This document shows, in pieces, positions 1-9,338 of a stretch of 64,000 nt of DNA. Source of the DNA: Roseovarius carneus (GTDB lineage: Bacteria; Pseudomonadota; Alphaproteobacteria; Rhodobacterales; Rhodobacteraceae). The first letter of the stretch is position 1. The number at the start of each line of letters is the position of its first letter. Position numbers and translations under genes: made by a program. Under the pieces are notes generated by a model. It worked only from the letters and a program-made list of their open reading frames with translations, was not told the DNA's origin and made no database searches. The stretch spans positions 2,028,374-2,092,373 of the forward strand of contig NZ_JAHSPD010000001.1 in assembly GCF_020141465.1 (NCBI RefSeq), in the 5' to 3' direction.

Positions 1-399
1 GCGCCGCCGATCATTCACCCGAACTACATGGATACCGAGGAGGACGTGCGCGACATGCTGGAGAGCGCGCGGGTGATGGAGCGTCTGGCTGCCGCCCCCT
101 CAATGGCCGCCATTATCGACCGACGCATAGCGCCCTTGCCTGAGGTGGCAAGCGACCCCGAAATGCTGGACTATATCCGCCAGAGCGCGGGTACGGTGTT
201 TCACCCGGTCAGCACCTGCCGCATGGGGTCGGACGCGGCGAGGGATGTGGTGGATAGCCGCTTGCGGGTATACGGCACCACGGGCCTGCGGGTGATCGAC
301 GCGTCGATATTCCCGACGGTCACGTCAGGCAACACCAATGCGCCCGCCATCATGGTCGGTGAAAAGGGCGCGGATATGGTGCTGGAGGATGCGGTTTAA
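1..399 (+). CDS. GMC-family FAD oxidoreductase, C-terminal part (5' end outside window)
   Basis: The reading frame is open from base 1 and ends at the TAA at 397-399, so about 132 C-terminal residues are visible. Two conserved GMC C-terminal signatures are present: HPVSTCRMG, which carries the active-site His of choline and alcohol dehydrogenases of this family, and TSGNTNAPAIM, which carries the second catalytic position (Asn). This supports an FAD-dependent alcohol or choline dehydrogenase-like enzyme. The substrate cannot be told from this part. The gene converges on a DUF427 gene, with a hairpin-rich gap between them. Confidence 0.9.
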   Translation, partial: APPIIHPNYMDTEEDVRDMLESARVMERLAAAPSMAAIIDRRIAPLPEVASDPEMLDYIRQSAGTVFHPVSTCRMGSDAARDVVDSRLRVYGTTGLRVIDASIFPTVTSGNTNAPAIMVGEKGADMVLEDAV

Positions 400-411
400 A
401 GCGTTTTTCAG

Positions 412-498
412 TTCAATCTGAGGCATAGATTGAACGCAAAATGCGCGCGCCTCTGATAGGGAAGGAACATTTTGCATTTTTCCCTGTCTTGGGAAAAA
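412..498. terminator. Tandem hairpins between convergent genes (bidirectional terminator)
   Basis: The gap holds two perfect inverted repeats: TTCAATCT/AGATTGAA (412-419 and 427-434) and TTTTTCCC/GGGAAAAA (477-484 and 491-498). GCAAAATG (436-443) also pairs with CATTTTGC (468-475), followed by a T-run. The second hairpin has A/T tracts on both sides of its stem, as in a two-way intrinsic terminator. Termination is inferred. Confidence 0.55.
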
Positions 499-509
499 CG
501 CAAACCGCT

Positions 510-851
510 TCAGACCTCTTCGACCGTCACAGTGTCTGAGGCGTGAAAGGCCAAATGGTCCTTGATCGCCGCCACGTCCGCTTTGGGGTCCTCATAGGAC
601 CATGCGGCATTCAGCAAGGTCTGGCTTTTCGTGACGATGGAGAAATACTTGGCGCCCCCTTTGTGAGGGCAGGTGGTTTTCTGATCGCTCAGATCAAGAA
701 ACGCCATGGCCACATCGCCGCGGGGGAAATAGATCACCTCCGGGTGGCTGCCCTCGGTCAGTTCAAGCGCATTTTGCGTCTCCGCCAGAACAGCGCCGCC
801 TGCGCGGACGGTCCATGTGCCTTGCGCCTTGCGAATGGTGATATGGGCCAT
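510..851 (-). CDS. DUF427 domain protein
   Basis: This 113-residue protein matches the small single-domain DUF427 family by its central 'CPHKGGAKYFSI' block and by 'AWSYEDPK' near the C-terminus. No biochemical role is firmly established for the family. The start was placed at the Met of MAHITIRK because GGGAGGG lies just upstream; the open frame runs further 5' but overlaps the pepP-like gene antisense. It has no signal peptide or membrane segment, so it is probably cytoplasmic. Confidence 0.8.
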   Translation of the reverse strand: MAHITIRKAQGTWTVRAGGAVLAETQNALELTEGSHPEVIYFPRGDVAMAFLDLSDQKTTCPHKGGAKYFSIVTKSQTLLNAAWSYEDPKADVAAIKDHLAFHASDTVTVEEV

Positions 852-940
852 GATCAGTCCCTCCCTTAATACAAGCGCGTACATTGCGCAGCGCACCGTC
901 ATGATGTCAAATGCGAAACTTTGTTCAGCAGTGCGCGCGG

Positions 941-2746
941 TCAGAGGGCTTTGGTCGCGCGCGTGAGCCAGCCTTGCGCGGCGGGGCTGAGGCGGGGCAT
1001 GATCCGCTCTGCGCAGGCCGCGTGATAGGCGTTGAGCCAATCGCGCTCACCCGCGCTCAGCATCGCGGCGTCGATCAGGCGGCAGTCGATGGGCACGAAA
1101 TTCAGCGTCTCAAAGCAGAGCTTCCCGCTCTGATCCCCACCGGGGAGCGGCTCTGCCTCCTGCACCACCACGAGGTTTTCGATACGGATGCCAAACGCGC
1201 CCTCGCGGTAATAGCCCGGCTCGTTCGAGACAATCATCCCCGGCTCAAACGGCACATCTGAGGCGCGGCTGAACCGTTGCGGCCCCTCATGTACACAGAG
1301 GTAAACGCCCACGCCGTGGCCCGTGCCATGGGCATAATCGAGATCGGCGAGCCACAGAGGATAGCGTGCAATCGCATCAAGATCGCGCCCCGCAAGGCCG
1401 GCAGGCCAGCGCAGCCGCGACACCGCAATCATGCCTTGCAGCACGCGGGTGAAGGCCGCGCGCTCCTCTGCGCCGGGCGTGCCCATGGGCAGTGTGCGGG
1501 TGATATCGGTCGTGCCATCAAGATACTGCCCGCCGCTATCAAGCACGAGAAGGTCGCCATCCTCCAGCACCCGGTTCGAGGCCTCCGACACGCGGTAATG
1601 GGGGAGTGCGCCGTGCGGGCCACTACCTGCGATGGTCTCAAAGCTGATGTCGAGCAGGGCGCCGGTTGCCTCACGCGCCGCCTCCAGCCGGGTGACCACG
1701 TCAATTTCTGTAATTATGCCGGTGGGTTGCGTGTCGAACCATGTGAGGAATTCGCACATTGCGGCCCCGTCGCGCAGATGCGCCTCGCGGGTTGCGGTAA
1801 TTTCGGCCTCGCTCTTGCGGGCCTTGGGCAGGGCTGCCAGATCATCACCCCAGACATACGGCACTTGGGCTTCGTCGAGCTGTTGTTGCACCCAGACGGG
1901 CGCAGACGTTTTGTCGAGCCGCACTGGCCCCGTCAGGCTGCGTAGTGCGGGGCCAAAGGCATTGGGCGGGCGCAGCGTGATTTCATCACCGAGATGCGCA
2001 CGGACCGGATCGCTCAGCTTTTCTGCATCAATAAAGAGGGTCAGCCGCGCGTCATTGTGCAAAATTGCAAAGCTATGCGGCACCGGATTGCGGGGGATGT
2101 CGCTACCGCGAATGTTCAAGAGCCATGCGATGGAATCCGGCAGGGTGAAGACCGCCGATTGCTGCCGTGTGGCGCGCAATGTCTCGGCCAGGCTTTGGCG
2201 TTTCTCAGTGTGGCTTTGTCCCGCAAGGGCCTCTGGATAGGCCATGACCGCGCCCATCGGCGGCGCTGGCCTCTCGGGCCAGACCGCATCCACGAGGTTT
2301 GTGTGTGCAACAAGCGTGAAATTCGCGCCGTCCAGCCCGGCCTGAAGCACAGCGATCTGATCGGGCGTATAGAGCCATGGATCAAAGCCGATTTTGCCCC
2401 CGTCCGGCAATTGCGCAAGCAGCCAATCGGCGGGCTTGGTCTCGGGCCAGTGCACGGGGGTGAAATGCGCCAGATCAACCTGCTCTTTCACTTGGCTGCG
2501 ATAGCGCCCGTCGATGAACACGCCCGCCGCCTTGCTCAATGCGATGCAAAACCCGGCAGAGCCTGTGAATCCAGTGAGCCAGCTCAGCCGCTCGTCTCCG
2601 GGGGCGACATATTCGCCCTGATGCGCGTCGGCGCGGGGGATGAGAAAACCATCAAGGCCCTCTGCCGCCATCGCGGCGCGCAGGGCGGCAAGGCGGGCAG
2701 GGCCCTGCGACGGGTCGGAGGTTTGGGTAAAACTCTGCCGCATCAT
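941..2746 (-). CDS. pepP: Aminopeptidase P family (M24B) Xaa-Pro peptidase
   Basis: At 601 residues this is the long, three-domain type of aminopeptidase P: two creatinase-like N-terminal domains and a C-terminal pita-bread M24 domain. The dinuclear metal ligands are visible: Asp in '[19 protein letters not shown]' (both Asp), His in 'HGTGHGVG', and Glu in 'SNEPGYY' and 'RIENLV'. It removes N-terminal residues that precede proline, probably in the cytoplasm. Its start overlaps the cobT stop by 4 bp (ATGA), which suggests co-translation after cobT although the functions look unrelated. The symbol is the generic family name. Confidence 0.92.
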   Translation of the reverse strand: MMRQSFTQTSDPSQGPARLAALRAAMAAEGLDGFLIPRADAHQGEYVAPGDERLSWLTGFTGSAGFCIALSKAAGVFIDGRYRSQVKEQVDLAHFTPVHWPETKPADWLLAQLPDGGKIGFDPWLYTPDQIAVLQAGLDGANFTLVAHTNLVDAVWPERPAPPMGAVMAYPEALAGQSHTEKRQSLAETLRATRQQSAVFTLPDSIAWLLNIRGSDIPRNPVPHSFAILHNDARLTLFIDAEKLSDPVRAHLGDEITLRPPNAFGPALRSLTGPVRLDKTSAPVWVQQQLDEAQVPYVWGDDLAALPKARKSEAEITATREAHLRDGAAMCEFLTWFDTQPTGIITEIDVVTRLEAAREATGALLDISFETIAGSGPHGALPHYRVSEASNRVLEDGDLLVLDSGGQYLDGTTDITRTLPMGTPGAEERAAFTRVLQGMIAVSRLRWPAGLAGRDLDAIARYPLWLADLDYAHGTGHGVGVYLCVHEGPQRFSRASDVPFEPGMIVSNEPGYYREGAFGIRIENLVVVQEAEPLPGGDQSGKLCFETLNFVPIDCRLIDAAMLSAGERDWLNAYHAACAERIMPRLSPAAQGWLTRATKAL

Positions 2747-4617
2747 GAGGCCCGCTTCATGCCCATGACCCGGGCGCGCGCGCGCGGGTCAGAATCAAAG
2801 AGAGCGGCCAACTGCTCGGTCATCGCACCGGCCAATTGCTCCACATCGGTGATAGTCACGGCGCGGTCGTAATAGCGCGTTACATCATGGCCGATGCCGA
2901 TCGCCAAAAGCTCTACCGCGCGGCGTTTCTCGACCAAGCCGATCACATCGCGCAGGTGTTTCTCCAGATAATTCGCAGGGTTCACGGACAAGGTGCTGTC
3001 ATCCACGGGCGCCCCATCAGAGATCACCATGAGGATCTTGCGCGCCTCGCGCCGGGCCATCATCCGGCGATGCGCCCATTCCAGCGCCTCCCCGTCGATA
3101 TTTTCTTTCAAGAGGCCCTCTTTCATCATCAGGCCCAGATTGGCACGGGTCCGGCGCATCGGCGCGTCGGCGGATTTGTAGATGATATGGCGCAGATCAT
3201 TGAGCCGACCGGGCAATTGCGGACGCCCCTCTGCGAGCCATGCCTCGCGGCTCTGCCCGCCCTTCCACGCGCGGGTGGTGAAGCCGAGGATTTCGACCTT
3301 GACGTTGCACCGCTCCAGCGTCCGGGCCAGAACATCGGCGCAGATAGCCGCAATCGAGATGGGCCGCCCGCGCATCGAACCCGAATTATCGAGGAGCAAC
3401 GTGACGACCGTGTCGCGGAATTCGGTGTCTTTCTCGACCTTGAAAGACAAAGGCGTTGTCGGGCTGGCCACGATGCGCGCAAGGCGGCCCGCATCCAAAA
3501 TGCCTTCCTCCAGATCAAACTCCCAACTGCGGCTTTGCTGCGCCTGAAGGCGGCGTTGCAGCTTGTTCGCCAGACGGCTCACAGCGCCTTTGAGCGGCTC
3601 AAGCTGCTGATCCAGATAGGCGCGCAGGCGTTCCAGCTCAATCGGTTCGGCCAGATCCTCGGCGGCAATTTCCTCATCAAACGCGGTGTTGTAGACCAGA
3701 TAGGAGGGGTCCGCATCGGAAATGGGCTGCGGTGCGGGCGGCTCCAGCGGGGCCTCACCCTCGGGCATTTCGGCCTCGTCGCCCATGTCCTCATCGGCCA
3801 TATCGTCCATGCTGACCTGCGCCTGCGATGCGTCCTGCTGCTCTTCCTGCATCTGCTCGGGGTCGGCCTCGGCCTCTTCGGATTGGTCGTCCTCGCCCGC
3901 GCTATCGGGCTCTTCCTGGTCCTCGCCGGACTCCTCCGCCTCGTCATCCTGATCATCGTCCAGCGCGTCCGGGTCCTCGCCCAGCTGATCGCCATAGCCC
4001 AGATCGTCGATCACCTGCCGTGCAAATTTGGCAAATTCCGACTGGTCGGCTAAACGGTCTTGAAGGCCCTCAAGCGTGCCCCCGGCCTCGCCTTCGATAA
4101 ACCCGCGCCAAAGCTCCATCACGTTCTGCGCGCCCGGCGGCATGTCACGGCCCGTGGCGAGGTGACGGATCAGATACCCGGCGGCCGTGGCCAAAGGGGC
4201 GTCCGCAGGATCGGTGATCTGCTCAAACCCCAGCCGCGCGGCCTCGGAGGCAATCTTGCTGTCGATATTGCTGGCCGTGCCGGGCATGGTCCGCGCGCCC
4301 ACCGCCTCGCAGCGGGCGGTCTCCATCGCCTCGTAAATATCGCGGGCGATATCGCCGGGGGGACAATAGCGCGCGTGGGTCGATGCGTCGTGATACTTGT
4401 GCTTGAGCGCGAGCGCATCCGCCGTGCCGCGCGCATGCAGCACCTCTTCGCGGGTCATCCGGCGGGACACCTGCGGCAGGCGCATCGCATCGCCCGACAC
4501 GCCGGATGGGTCGACCGAATAGGTCACCGTGAGGTCCGAATCGCCCGCCATGACCTTGGTGGCCTCGGCGAGGGCCTTCTTGAACGGATCGGCGGGGTTG
4601 TCGGAGGGTTTGCTCAT
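2743..4617 (-). CDS. cobT: Cobaltochelatase subunit CobT
   Basis: This is the 624-residue VWA subunit of the ATP-dependent aerobic cobaltochelatase, which works with CobS and CobN to insert cobalt into hydrogenobyrinate diamide. A long Asp/Glu-rich linker lies around residues 215-300. A C-terminal VWA domain follows with the MIDAS motif DNSGSM, about residue 410. Length and architecture match alphaproteobacterial CobT. It lies downstream of cobS on the same strand, separated by about 110 bp that contains a strong hairpin, and overlaps pepP by 4 bp. cobN is not in the window. Confidence 0.95.
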   Translation of the reverse strand: MSKPSDNPADPFKKALAEATKVMAGDSDLTVTYSVDPSGVSGDAMRLPQVSRRMTREEVLHARGTADALALKHKYHDASTHARYCPPGDIARDIYEAMETARCEAVGARTMPGTASNIDSKIASEAARLGFEQITDPADAPLATAAGYLIRHLATGRDMPPGAQNVMELWRGFIEGEAGGTLEGLQDRLADQSEFAKFARQVIDDLGYGDQLGEDPDALDDDQDDEAEESGEDQEEPDSAGEDDQSEEAEADPEQMQEEQQDASQAQVSMDDMADEDMGDEAEMPEGEAPLEPPAPQPISDADPSYLVYNTAFDEEIAAEDLAEPIELERLRAYLDQQLEPLKGAVSRLANKLQRRLQAQQSRSWEFDLEEGILDAGRLARIVASPTTPLSFKVEKDTEFRDTVVTLLLDNSGSMRGRPISIAAICADVLARTLERCNVKVEILGFTTRAWKGGQSREAWLAEGRPQLPGRLNDLRHIIYKSADAPMRRTRANLGLMMKEGLLKENIDGEALEWAHRRMMARREARKILMVISDGAPVDDSTLSVNPANYLEKHLRDVIGLVEKRRAVELLAIGIGHDVTRYYDRAVTITDVEQLAGAMTEQLAALFDSDPRARARVMGMKRAS

Positions 4618-4680
4618 TTGGGCGCTCCTCAGGGGCGACTATCAGACTAGATTAGGGCGCGCCGGGGCAGCGCGTCCAGC

Positions 4681-4715
4681 CCTTGCGGGCACTCCTTGCG
4701 AGAAGCCCCGCAAGG
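4681..4715 (-). other. Hairpin in the cobS-cobT intercistronic gap
   Basis: CCTTGCGGG (4681-4689) pairs with CCCGCAAGG (4707-4715). An alternative pairing, TCCTTGCG with CGCAAGGA, lies inside the same stretch. It sits just after the cobS stop on the transcribed strand and has no T-run. It could stabilise or attenuate the cobS-cobT message; that is inference. Confidence 0.4.
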
Positions 4716-4727
4716 ACGGAGGAGCAC

Positions 4728-5714
4728 TCACCCCAAGCTCACACTCGCCGCAGACTCCGGCAGTTCCTCATCAAAGCAGCGCTGATAGAATTCAGCAACC
4801 GTCTGCCGCTCCAATTCATCGCATTTATTGAGGAAGGTGAGCCGGAACGCATAGCCCACATCGCGGAAAATCGAGGTGTTCTGCGCCCATGCGATCACCG
4901 TCCGGGGGCTCATCACCGTCGACAGCTCACCATTCATGAACGCGGTGCGCGTGAGATCCGCGACCGTCACCATCTGGCTCACGGTCTTGCGGCCTTTTTC
5001 GGTATTATAGGTCGGGTTCTTGGAGATCACGATGTTGGTCTCGGCATCATGGCTGAGGTAGTTCAGCGTCGCGACAAGGCTCCAACGGTCCATCTGGCCC
5101 TGGTTGATCTGCTGCGTGCCATGATAAAGTCCGGTGGTGTCGCCCAGGCCCACGGTGTTGGCCGTGGCGAAGAGACGGAAATAGGGGTTCGGCGTGATCA
5201 CCTCGTTCTGGTCCAGCAGCGTCAGTTTGCCGTCCGCCTCCAGCACCCGCTGGATCACGAACATCACATCCGCGCGGCCCGCGTCATATTCATCAAACAC
5301 AATCGCGGTCGGATTGCGCAACGCCCATGGCAGGATGCCCTCGTGGAATTCGGTCACCTGCACCCCGTCGCGCAGCTTGATCGCGTCCTTCCCGATCAGG
5401 TCGATCCGGGAGATATGGCTGTCGAGGTTCACGCGCACACAAGGCCAGTTGAGGCGCGACGCGACCTGCTCAATATGCGTCGATTTGCCGGTGCCGTGAT
5501 AGCCCTGGATCATCACGCGGCGGTTGAACGCAAAGCCTGCGAGGATGGCCAATGTGGTGTCAGGATCGAACTTATAGGTCGGATCATCCTCGGGCACACG
5601 GTCGGTGCGGGCGGCAAAGCCTTTGACCTTCATGTCGCTGTCGATGCCAAAAACATCCCGGACAGAGATGTCCTCGGTTGGTTTCGCGTTCATGTCGATG
5701 CTTCCGTCGGCCAT
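4728..5714 (-). CDS. cobS: Cobaltochelatase subunit CobS (AAA+ ATPase)
   Basis: This 328-residue protein is the MoxR-like AAA+ motor of the aerobic cobaltochelatase, forming the chaperone-like complex with CobT. The Walker A motif GYHGTGKST is at about residues 71-79 and Walker B IVFDEYD at about 138-144. The N-terminal stretch '[18 protein letters not shown]' is characteristic of CobS. The start at 5714 is preceded by an AAGGACG ribosome site; the longer open frame upstream is AT/GC-mixed non-conserved sequence. No B12 riboswitch was recognised in the 150 bp upstream. Confidence 0.95.
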   Translation of the reverse strand: MADGSIDMNAKPTEDISVRDVFGIDSDMKVKGFAARTDRVPEDDPTYKFDPDTTLAILAGFAFNRRVMIQGYHGTGKSTHIEQVASRLNWPCVRVNLDSHISRIDLIGKDAIKLRDGVQVTEFHEGILPWALRNPTAIVFDEYDAGRADVMFVIQRVLEADGKLTLLDQNEVITPNPYFRLFATANTVGLGDTTGLYHGTQQINQGQMDRWSLVATLNYLSHDAETNIVISKNPTYNTEKGRKTVSQMVTVADLTRTAFMNGELSTVMSPRTVIAWAQNTSIFRDVGYAFRLTFLNKCDELERQTVAEFYQRCFDEELPESAASVSLG

Positions 5715-5863
5715 GTTTTTCGTCCTTCTTATATCTGTCGCTCGCTTGCTCTTGGCTTGCAACATAACGCGCCGGGGGGCAAGTGGAAGGGCGATATTTC
5801 GCGCCCCGCGCCCTCTTGCGAAATGCCCCCGCGCCCGGCACACTGATCGCAGAGGAGCATGAT

Positions 5864-6334
5864 ATGAACAGACGCTTTTTCACAGCCGCACTTGGCGCTT
5901 TGGGCGCGGGCCTTTGGACAGGCCGCCGGGCTGAGGCCGCCGCCACATTCGAGATCACCCGCACGGATGCCGAATGGCGCGCAATGCTCTCGGAGGCCGA
6001 ATATACGGTGATGCGCCGCGACGGCACCGAGCGGCCGTTTTCCTCGCCATTGGACAAAAACTATGCCGCCGGCACCTATCATTGCCGCGGCTGCGATCTG
6101 CCGCTCTATGCAAGTGCGGATAAATACGACAGCAAAACCGGCTGGCCCAGCTTCACGCAGTCGCTGCCCGGTGCCATCGGCACCAAGGAGGACCGCTCGC
6201 TTTTCATGCGCCGCACCGAATGCCATTGCCGCCGCTGCGGCAGCCATCTGGGCCATATCTTTAACGATGGCCCCGCGCCCACGGGCAAGCGCCACTGCCT
6301 CAACGGGGTGAGCCTCCTGTTCAAACCCGCCTGA
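5864..6334 (+). CDS. msrB: Exported peptide-methionine (R)-S-oxide reductase, MsrB family
   Basis: The protein has 156 residues. An N-terminal MNRRFF segment plus a short hydrophobic stretch ending in AEA resembles a twin-arginine or Sec signal, so periplasmic repair of oxidised methionine is likely. The two zinc CxxC pairs (CRGC and CRRC) are present, followed by HLGHIF. The catalytic Cys lies in 'RHCLNGVSL', which replaces the more common RYCINSASL. The start at 5864 has GAGGAG 8 bp upstream. The divergent cobS begins 150 bp away; bciA follows after 29 bp and may be cotranscribed. Confidence 0.88.
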   Translation: MNRRFFTAALGALGAGLWTGRRAEAAATFEITRTDAEWRAMLSEAEYTVMRRDGTERPFSSPLDKNYAAGTYHCRGCDLPLYASADKYDSKTGWPSFTQSLPGAIGTKEDRSLFMRRTECHCRRCGSHLGHIFNDGPAPTGKRHCLNGVSLLFKPA

Positions 6335-6363
6335 TTGGCGCGCCGGGCGCGAGGGCCAATGCC

Positions 6364-7326
6364 ATGACCCAATCTCCCAAACGCGTGCTCTTGCTGGGGG
6401 CCACAGGCACCGCCGGGGCAGGGGCTTTGCGCGCGCTCCACGCGGCGGGTCACGGCGTCACCTGCATCACCCGACCGGGCCGCGCGGGCGCTCTGCCCAA
6501 AGGGACACGCGTGATCGAGGGTGCGCTAAGCGACGCGGCGTTTCTGGCTCAAACTATGGCACCGGGCTTTGACGCCGTGATCTCCTGCCTCGCCTCACGC
6601 AGCGGCGCCCCCGAGGATGCGTGGCGCATTGATCACGCGGCCCATATGGGCGCGCTGCACGCTGCCCTGACGGCAGAAATCCCTCACTTCATTCAGCTTT
6701 CTGCGATCTGCGTGCAAAAACCCATGCTGGAGTTTCAGCGCGCCAAGCTCGCCTTCGAGGCCGCCCTGACAGCCGCCCCGATCACCCATTCGATCATCCG
6801 TCCGACCGCGTTTTTCAAATCTCTCTCGGGACAGGTCGCGCGGCTCAAGGCGGGCAAACCCTTCCTTGTCTTCGGGGATGGCATGGTCACCGCCTGCAAA
6901 CCGATCAGCGATGATGATCTGGGCCGCTACATCGCCGCCGGCCTCACCGATGAAAGCTTGCAAAACCGCATCCTGCCCATCGGCGGGCCGGGCCCCGCCA
7001 TCACACCGATGGACCAAGGTGCCGCCCTCTTTGAGCGCCTGAACCTCGCCCCGAAATACAAACGCGTCCCCGTGGGCATGATGGATGCCATCATAGGCGG
7101 GCTCAGCCTCACAGGCCGGATCAGCCCAAAGGCCCGCGCCAAGGCCGAGCTTGCCCGCATAGGTCGCTACTACGCGACCGAATCAATGCTGCTCTGGGAC
7201 GCGGAGGCGCAAAGATATGACGCAGAGGCCACGCCCGAATACGGCTCTGACACGCTCTTTGATTTCTACGATGATCTGATCTCAGGCCGCGCAAAGATTG
7301 ATCTCGCAGACCACGCTGTCTTCTGA
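6364..7326 (+). CDS. bciA: Divinyl (proto)chlorophyllide a 8-vinyl reductase, BciA type
   Basis: This 320-residue protein is of the NAD(P)-binding, atypical SDR type. The Rossmann motif LLLGATGTAGAG lies at residues 9-20. The C-terminus carries the signature of plant DVR and bacterial BciA: GRYYATESML, then a TPEYGSDTLFDFY-like block. The enzyme reduces the C8 vinyl group of divinyl chlorophyllide intermediates with NADPH. It lies outside any visible photosynthesis cluster, next to msrB. A generic NmrA-like reductase is the alternative, but the C-terminal match is specific. Confidence 0.8.
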   Translation: MTQSPKRVLLLGATGTAGAGALRALHAAGHGVTCITRPGRAGALPKGTRVIEGALSDAAFLAQTMAPGFDAVISCLASRSGAPEDAWRIDHAAHMGALHAALTAEIPHFIQLSAICVQKPMLEFQRAKLAFEAALTAAPITHSIIRPTAFFKSLSGQVARLKAGKPFLVFGDGMVTACKPISDDDLGRYIAAGLTDESLQNRILPIGGPGPAITPMDQGAALFERLNLAPKYKRVPVGMMDAIIGGLSLTGRISPKARAKAELARIGRYYATESMLLWDAEAQRYDAEATPEYGSDTLFDFYDDLISGRAKIDLADHAVF

Positions 7327-7336
7327 GCCCTGCATC

Positions 7337-7367
7337 CTCTTCTTGCCCAAAATATCCCCGCCGGAGG
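7337..7367 (-). repeat. Short-form intergenic repeat, copy 1
   Basis: Read on the minus strand this is CCTCCGGCGGGGATATTTT followed by GGGCAAGAAGAG. It matches the core of the copies at 29305-29374, 49439-49473 and 58645-58720. It lies between the convergent ends of bciA and the DnaJ-like gene. The GCCTCCGGCGGG part can itself fold. Confidence 0.7.
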
Positions 7368-7400
7368 CATCCAACGCATGCCCCGCACACGGCCACCGGA

Positions 7401-8024
7401 TTACTTGAAATTCCGGCTCTGCTTGATCTGATCCCAGGCCCAGACCACCTGCTGAAGCTGCTCTTCCTGGCTCCGGTCGCCACCATTGATGTCGGGGTGC
7501 AGCACCTTGATCAGCGATTTATACGCCTTGCGGATATCGGCCTTGGTCCACGTATCCTCGGCCTCCAAAATCTCCACCGCGCGCCGCTCTGTCGGCGGCA
7601 GGCGTCGGGAGCCTGCGCGCGCCTTGCCGGGATTGCGCGTGGCATTGCCGCCCAGCACCTGATGCGGGTCCTCGATGCCCAGCCGCGCCCAGGCACGTGC
7701 CTCGGGGTCGGTGAAGGCCTTTGTCTCTCGCTCCCAAACCTTGTCCTTGGAGAGTTGCGCGTTCATCTCGGCCTCTGTCGTACCGTCGAAGAAATTCCAC
7801 TTGAGGTTGTATTCGCGCACATGCTGCTGGCAAAACCAGAAGTAGTCATCCAGCACATCGGGCGCTTTGGGCGCGCGATATTTGCCCGGCTCCTTACAGC
7901 CCTCATGCTCGCACAGGCGCACTGATGTCTCGGACGCGCCGGACATGCCACGCCGGCCACGCGGGTTTTTCTTCTTGGCCGATGAGACGGACATGTCAAA
8001 GCCGAACGGATCTGATTTAGACAT
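7401..8024 (-). CDS. DnaJ-domain molecular chaperone-like protein
   Basis: A J domain occupies the last ~60 of 207 residues and contains the HPD tripeptide (VLHPDINGGD) needed to stimulate Hsp70. The N-terminal half has a zinc-finger-like pair of motifs, 'CEHEGC' and 'WFCQQH', and a conserved 'EYNLKWNFFDG' block. This arrangement is a known alphaproteobacterial DnaJ-like protein often encoded beside bolA and cobST. The client is unknown. The start at 8024 has AGAGGTG upstream. It is divergent from bolA, with 76 bp between them that must hold both promoters. Confidence 0.88.
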   Translation of the reverse strand: MSKSDPFGFDMSVSSAKKKNPRGRRGMSGASETSVRLCEHEGCKEPGKYRAPKAPDVLDDYFWFCQQHVREYNLKWNFFDGTTEAEMNAQLSKDKVWERETKAFTDPEARAWARLGIEDPHQVLGGNATRNPGKARAGSRRLPPTERRAVEILEAEDTWTKADIRKAYKSLIKVLHPDINGGDRSQEEQLQQVVWAWDQIKQSRNFK

Positions 8025-8100
8025 CTTGCACCTCTTTGCGAGTCGGAGCGGAGAGTGTAGGCTAACCACAGTTAAAATGAAGGGGGCGGAGCGAAAAAAG

Positions 8101-8358
8101 ATGGATAGAGCGACACAAATACGCAGCAGTCTGGATCAGGCTTTTGCTGCGGAACATCTTGAAGTTATTGACGAAAGCGCGCAGCATAGGGGCCATGCAG
8201 GTGCGCCGGAAGAAGGTCAGTCTCATTTCCGGGTGCGCCTTCGCGCCCCCGAGCTTGCTCCTTTGAGCCGTATTGCGCGTCATCGCGCGGTTCATAGCGC
8301 GATCGGGCCCGAGCTTATGGGCCAAATCCACGCGCTTGCGATCGAGATCGAGAGCTAA
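8101..8358 (+). CDS. bolA: BolA family protein
   Basis: This 85-residue single-domain protein fits the BolA fold. The central 'SHFRVRLRAPELAPLSRIARHRAVHSAI' region carries the conserved His-containing RHR motif that supports binding to monothiol glutaredoxin and [2Fe-2S] clusters. Family role: iron-sulfur trafficking and stress or envelope control. The start was chosen at 8101 because GGAGCG precedes it and the length fits the family. It ends 3 bp from the convergent DUF4177 gene. Confidence 0.9.
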   Translation: MDRATQIRSSLDQAFAAEHLEVIDESAQHRGHAGAPEEGQSHFRVRLRAPELAPLSRIARHRAVHSAIGPELMGQIHALAIEIES

Positions 8359-8361
8359 GCG

Positions 8362-8763
8362 TCAAGTCTGTGTCGGGCGCGCGGGGGGTGTTGGTACCTC
8401 CGGCGCGTCTGGTTTTTCGGTGTCTTGCGTCTGGGCCTCGGGGCGAGGCTCGGACGTGCTGCCCTCTGGGGCTGTTTCGACCATACTCGGCGCTTCGGCC
8501 ATCACCACATCTGCCGTGCTGAGGGCTGCCTCCACGGGGCGGCGAAACACCATCAGCGTGCGGTAGACCGTCTGCGACGAGGTCAGGCCCTGCCGCTCCT
8601 CGCTGGGCAGGATGTCCGAGCGTATGTATTCCCACCCCTCCGCCGCGCGGCTGTTCACGAATGCCTCGATGGTATGGGCAAAGCGCGCCTCGGGCGTTTT
8701 GACGCCTGGGGCCTTTTTGCCTTTCAAAGGGGCGGGGCAGATTTTGTATTCAAAAGCGGGCAT
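8362..8763 (-). CDS. DUF4177 domain protein
   Basis: The protein has 133 residues. The first ~90 match the DUF4177 pattern: 'FEYKICPAP' at the N-terminus, 'LNSRAAEGWEYIRSDILP' in the middle, and 'TYRTLMVFRRP'. The C-terminal 40 residues are Pro/Glu/Thr-rich and probably disordered. No function is known for the family. It is monocistronic between bolA (convergent) and the thioesterase-gatB unit. Confidence 0.75.
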   Translation of the reverse strand: MPAFEYKICPAPLKGKKAPGVKTPEARFAHTIEAFVNSRAAEGWEYIRSDILPSEERQGLTSSQTVYRTLMVFRRPVEAALSTADVVMAEAPSMVETAPEGSTSEPRPEAQTQDTEKPDAPEVPTPPARPTQT

Positions 8764-8839
8764 TGGTTCTTTCGCAACTATCGGCCCGCACCATAGCGGT
8801 CGGGGTGCGCGTGCGAAAGGGGTGAATGCTGCCCGAGGG

Positions 8840-9334
8840 CTAGCGCTTGCTCAGCTTGGAGCGGATCGAGACCTGCCGGCCAATACCGGCGGGCTGGGGC
8901 AGGGCCGCGTGCCGGGCCGCCATGCGCGCGAGGTTGGGTAAGATATCGTCGGGCATGGGCGCTACTTTCGGTCCCGTCATATCCACATGCAGCGTCAGGC
9001 CTTCGCCCGTGGCGGCCATCCAGCCATCTTGGTGGTAGAGTTCCTGAAAGCTGTGGAAACGCTTTTCGTCATGCTCCACAAGGTAATATGAGCTGCGCAC
9101 CCGGTCGCCCAGATGCAACTCGCGCATGTAGCGGATGTGGAATTCCGCCGTATAGGTCGTGAGCTTGCGGGTCGCCGCATAATCGGGGCCAAAGCCGAAA
9201 TGCGGATAGACCTGATCGGCGGCGCGGTCAAAAAGCACGGTATAATAGGCCATGTTGAGATGGCCGTTATAATCGATCCAGCTGGGCTCGATCTCCATCC
9301 AGTCGGTCATGAAGGGGCCGGAGGCGTCCGCCAT
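8840..9334 (-). CDS. Hotdog-fold acyl-CoA thioesterase
   Basis: The 164-residue protein begins with 'PSWIDYNGHLNMAYY', the hotdog-thioesterase entry motif (4HBT-type; D in 'DYNGH' is the usual catalytic Asp). It resembles the thioesterase that is fused to, or encoded near, L-carnitine dehydrogenase in other proteobacteria, but no such dehydrogenase is visible here. It starts 4 bp after the gatB stop, so it is almost certainly translated from the gatB message. The substrate is unassigned. Confidence 0.82.
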   Translation of the reverse strand: MADASGPFMTDWMEIEPSWIDYNGHLNMAYYTVLFDRAADQVYPHFGFGPDYAATRKLTTYTAEFHIRYMRELHLGDRVRSSYYLVEHDEKRFHSFQELYHQDGWMAATGEGLTLHVDMTGPKVAPMPDDILPNLARMAARHAALPQPAGIGRQVSIRSKLSKR

Positions 9335-9338
9335 CCGC

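Noticed and set aside
2836..4053. 405-codon plus-strand frame antisense to cobT
   Set aside because: Shadow of cobT; low-complexity Leu/Val/Gly stretch is the antisense of the acidic linker.
5715..5863. Possible B12 riboswitch upstream of cobS
   Set aside because: No B12-box-like or conserved junction sequence could be seen, and the gap is only about 150 bp.
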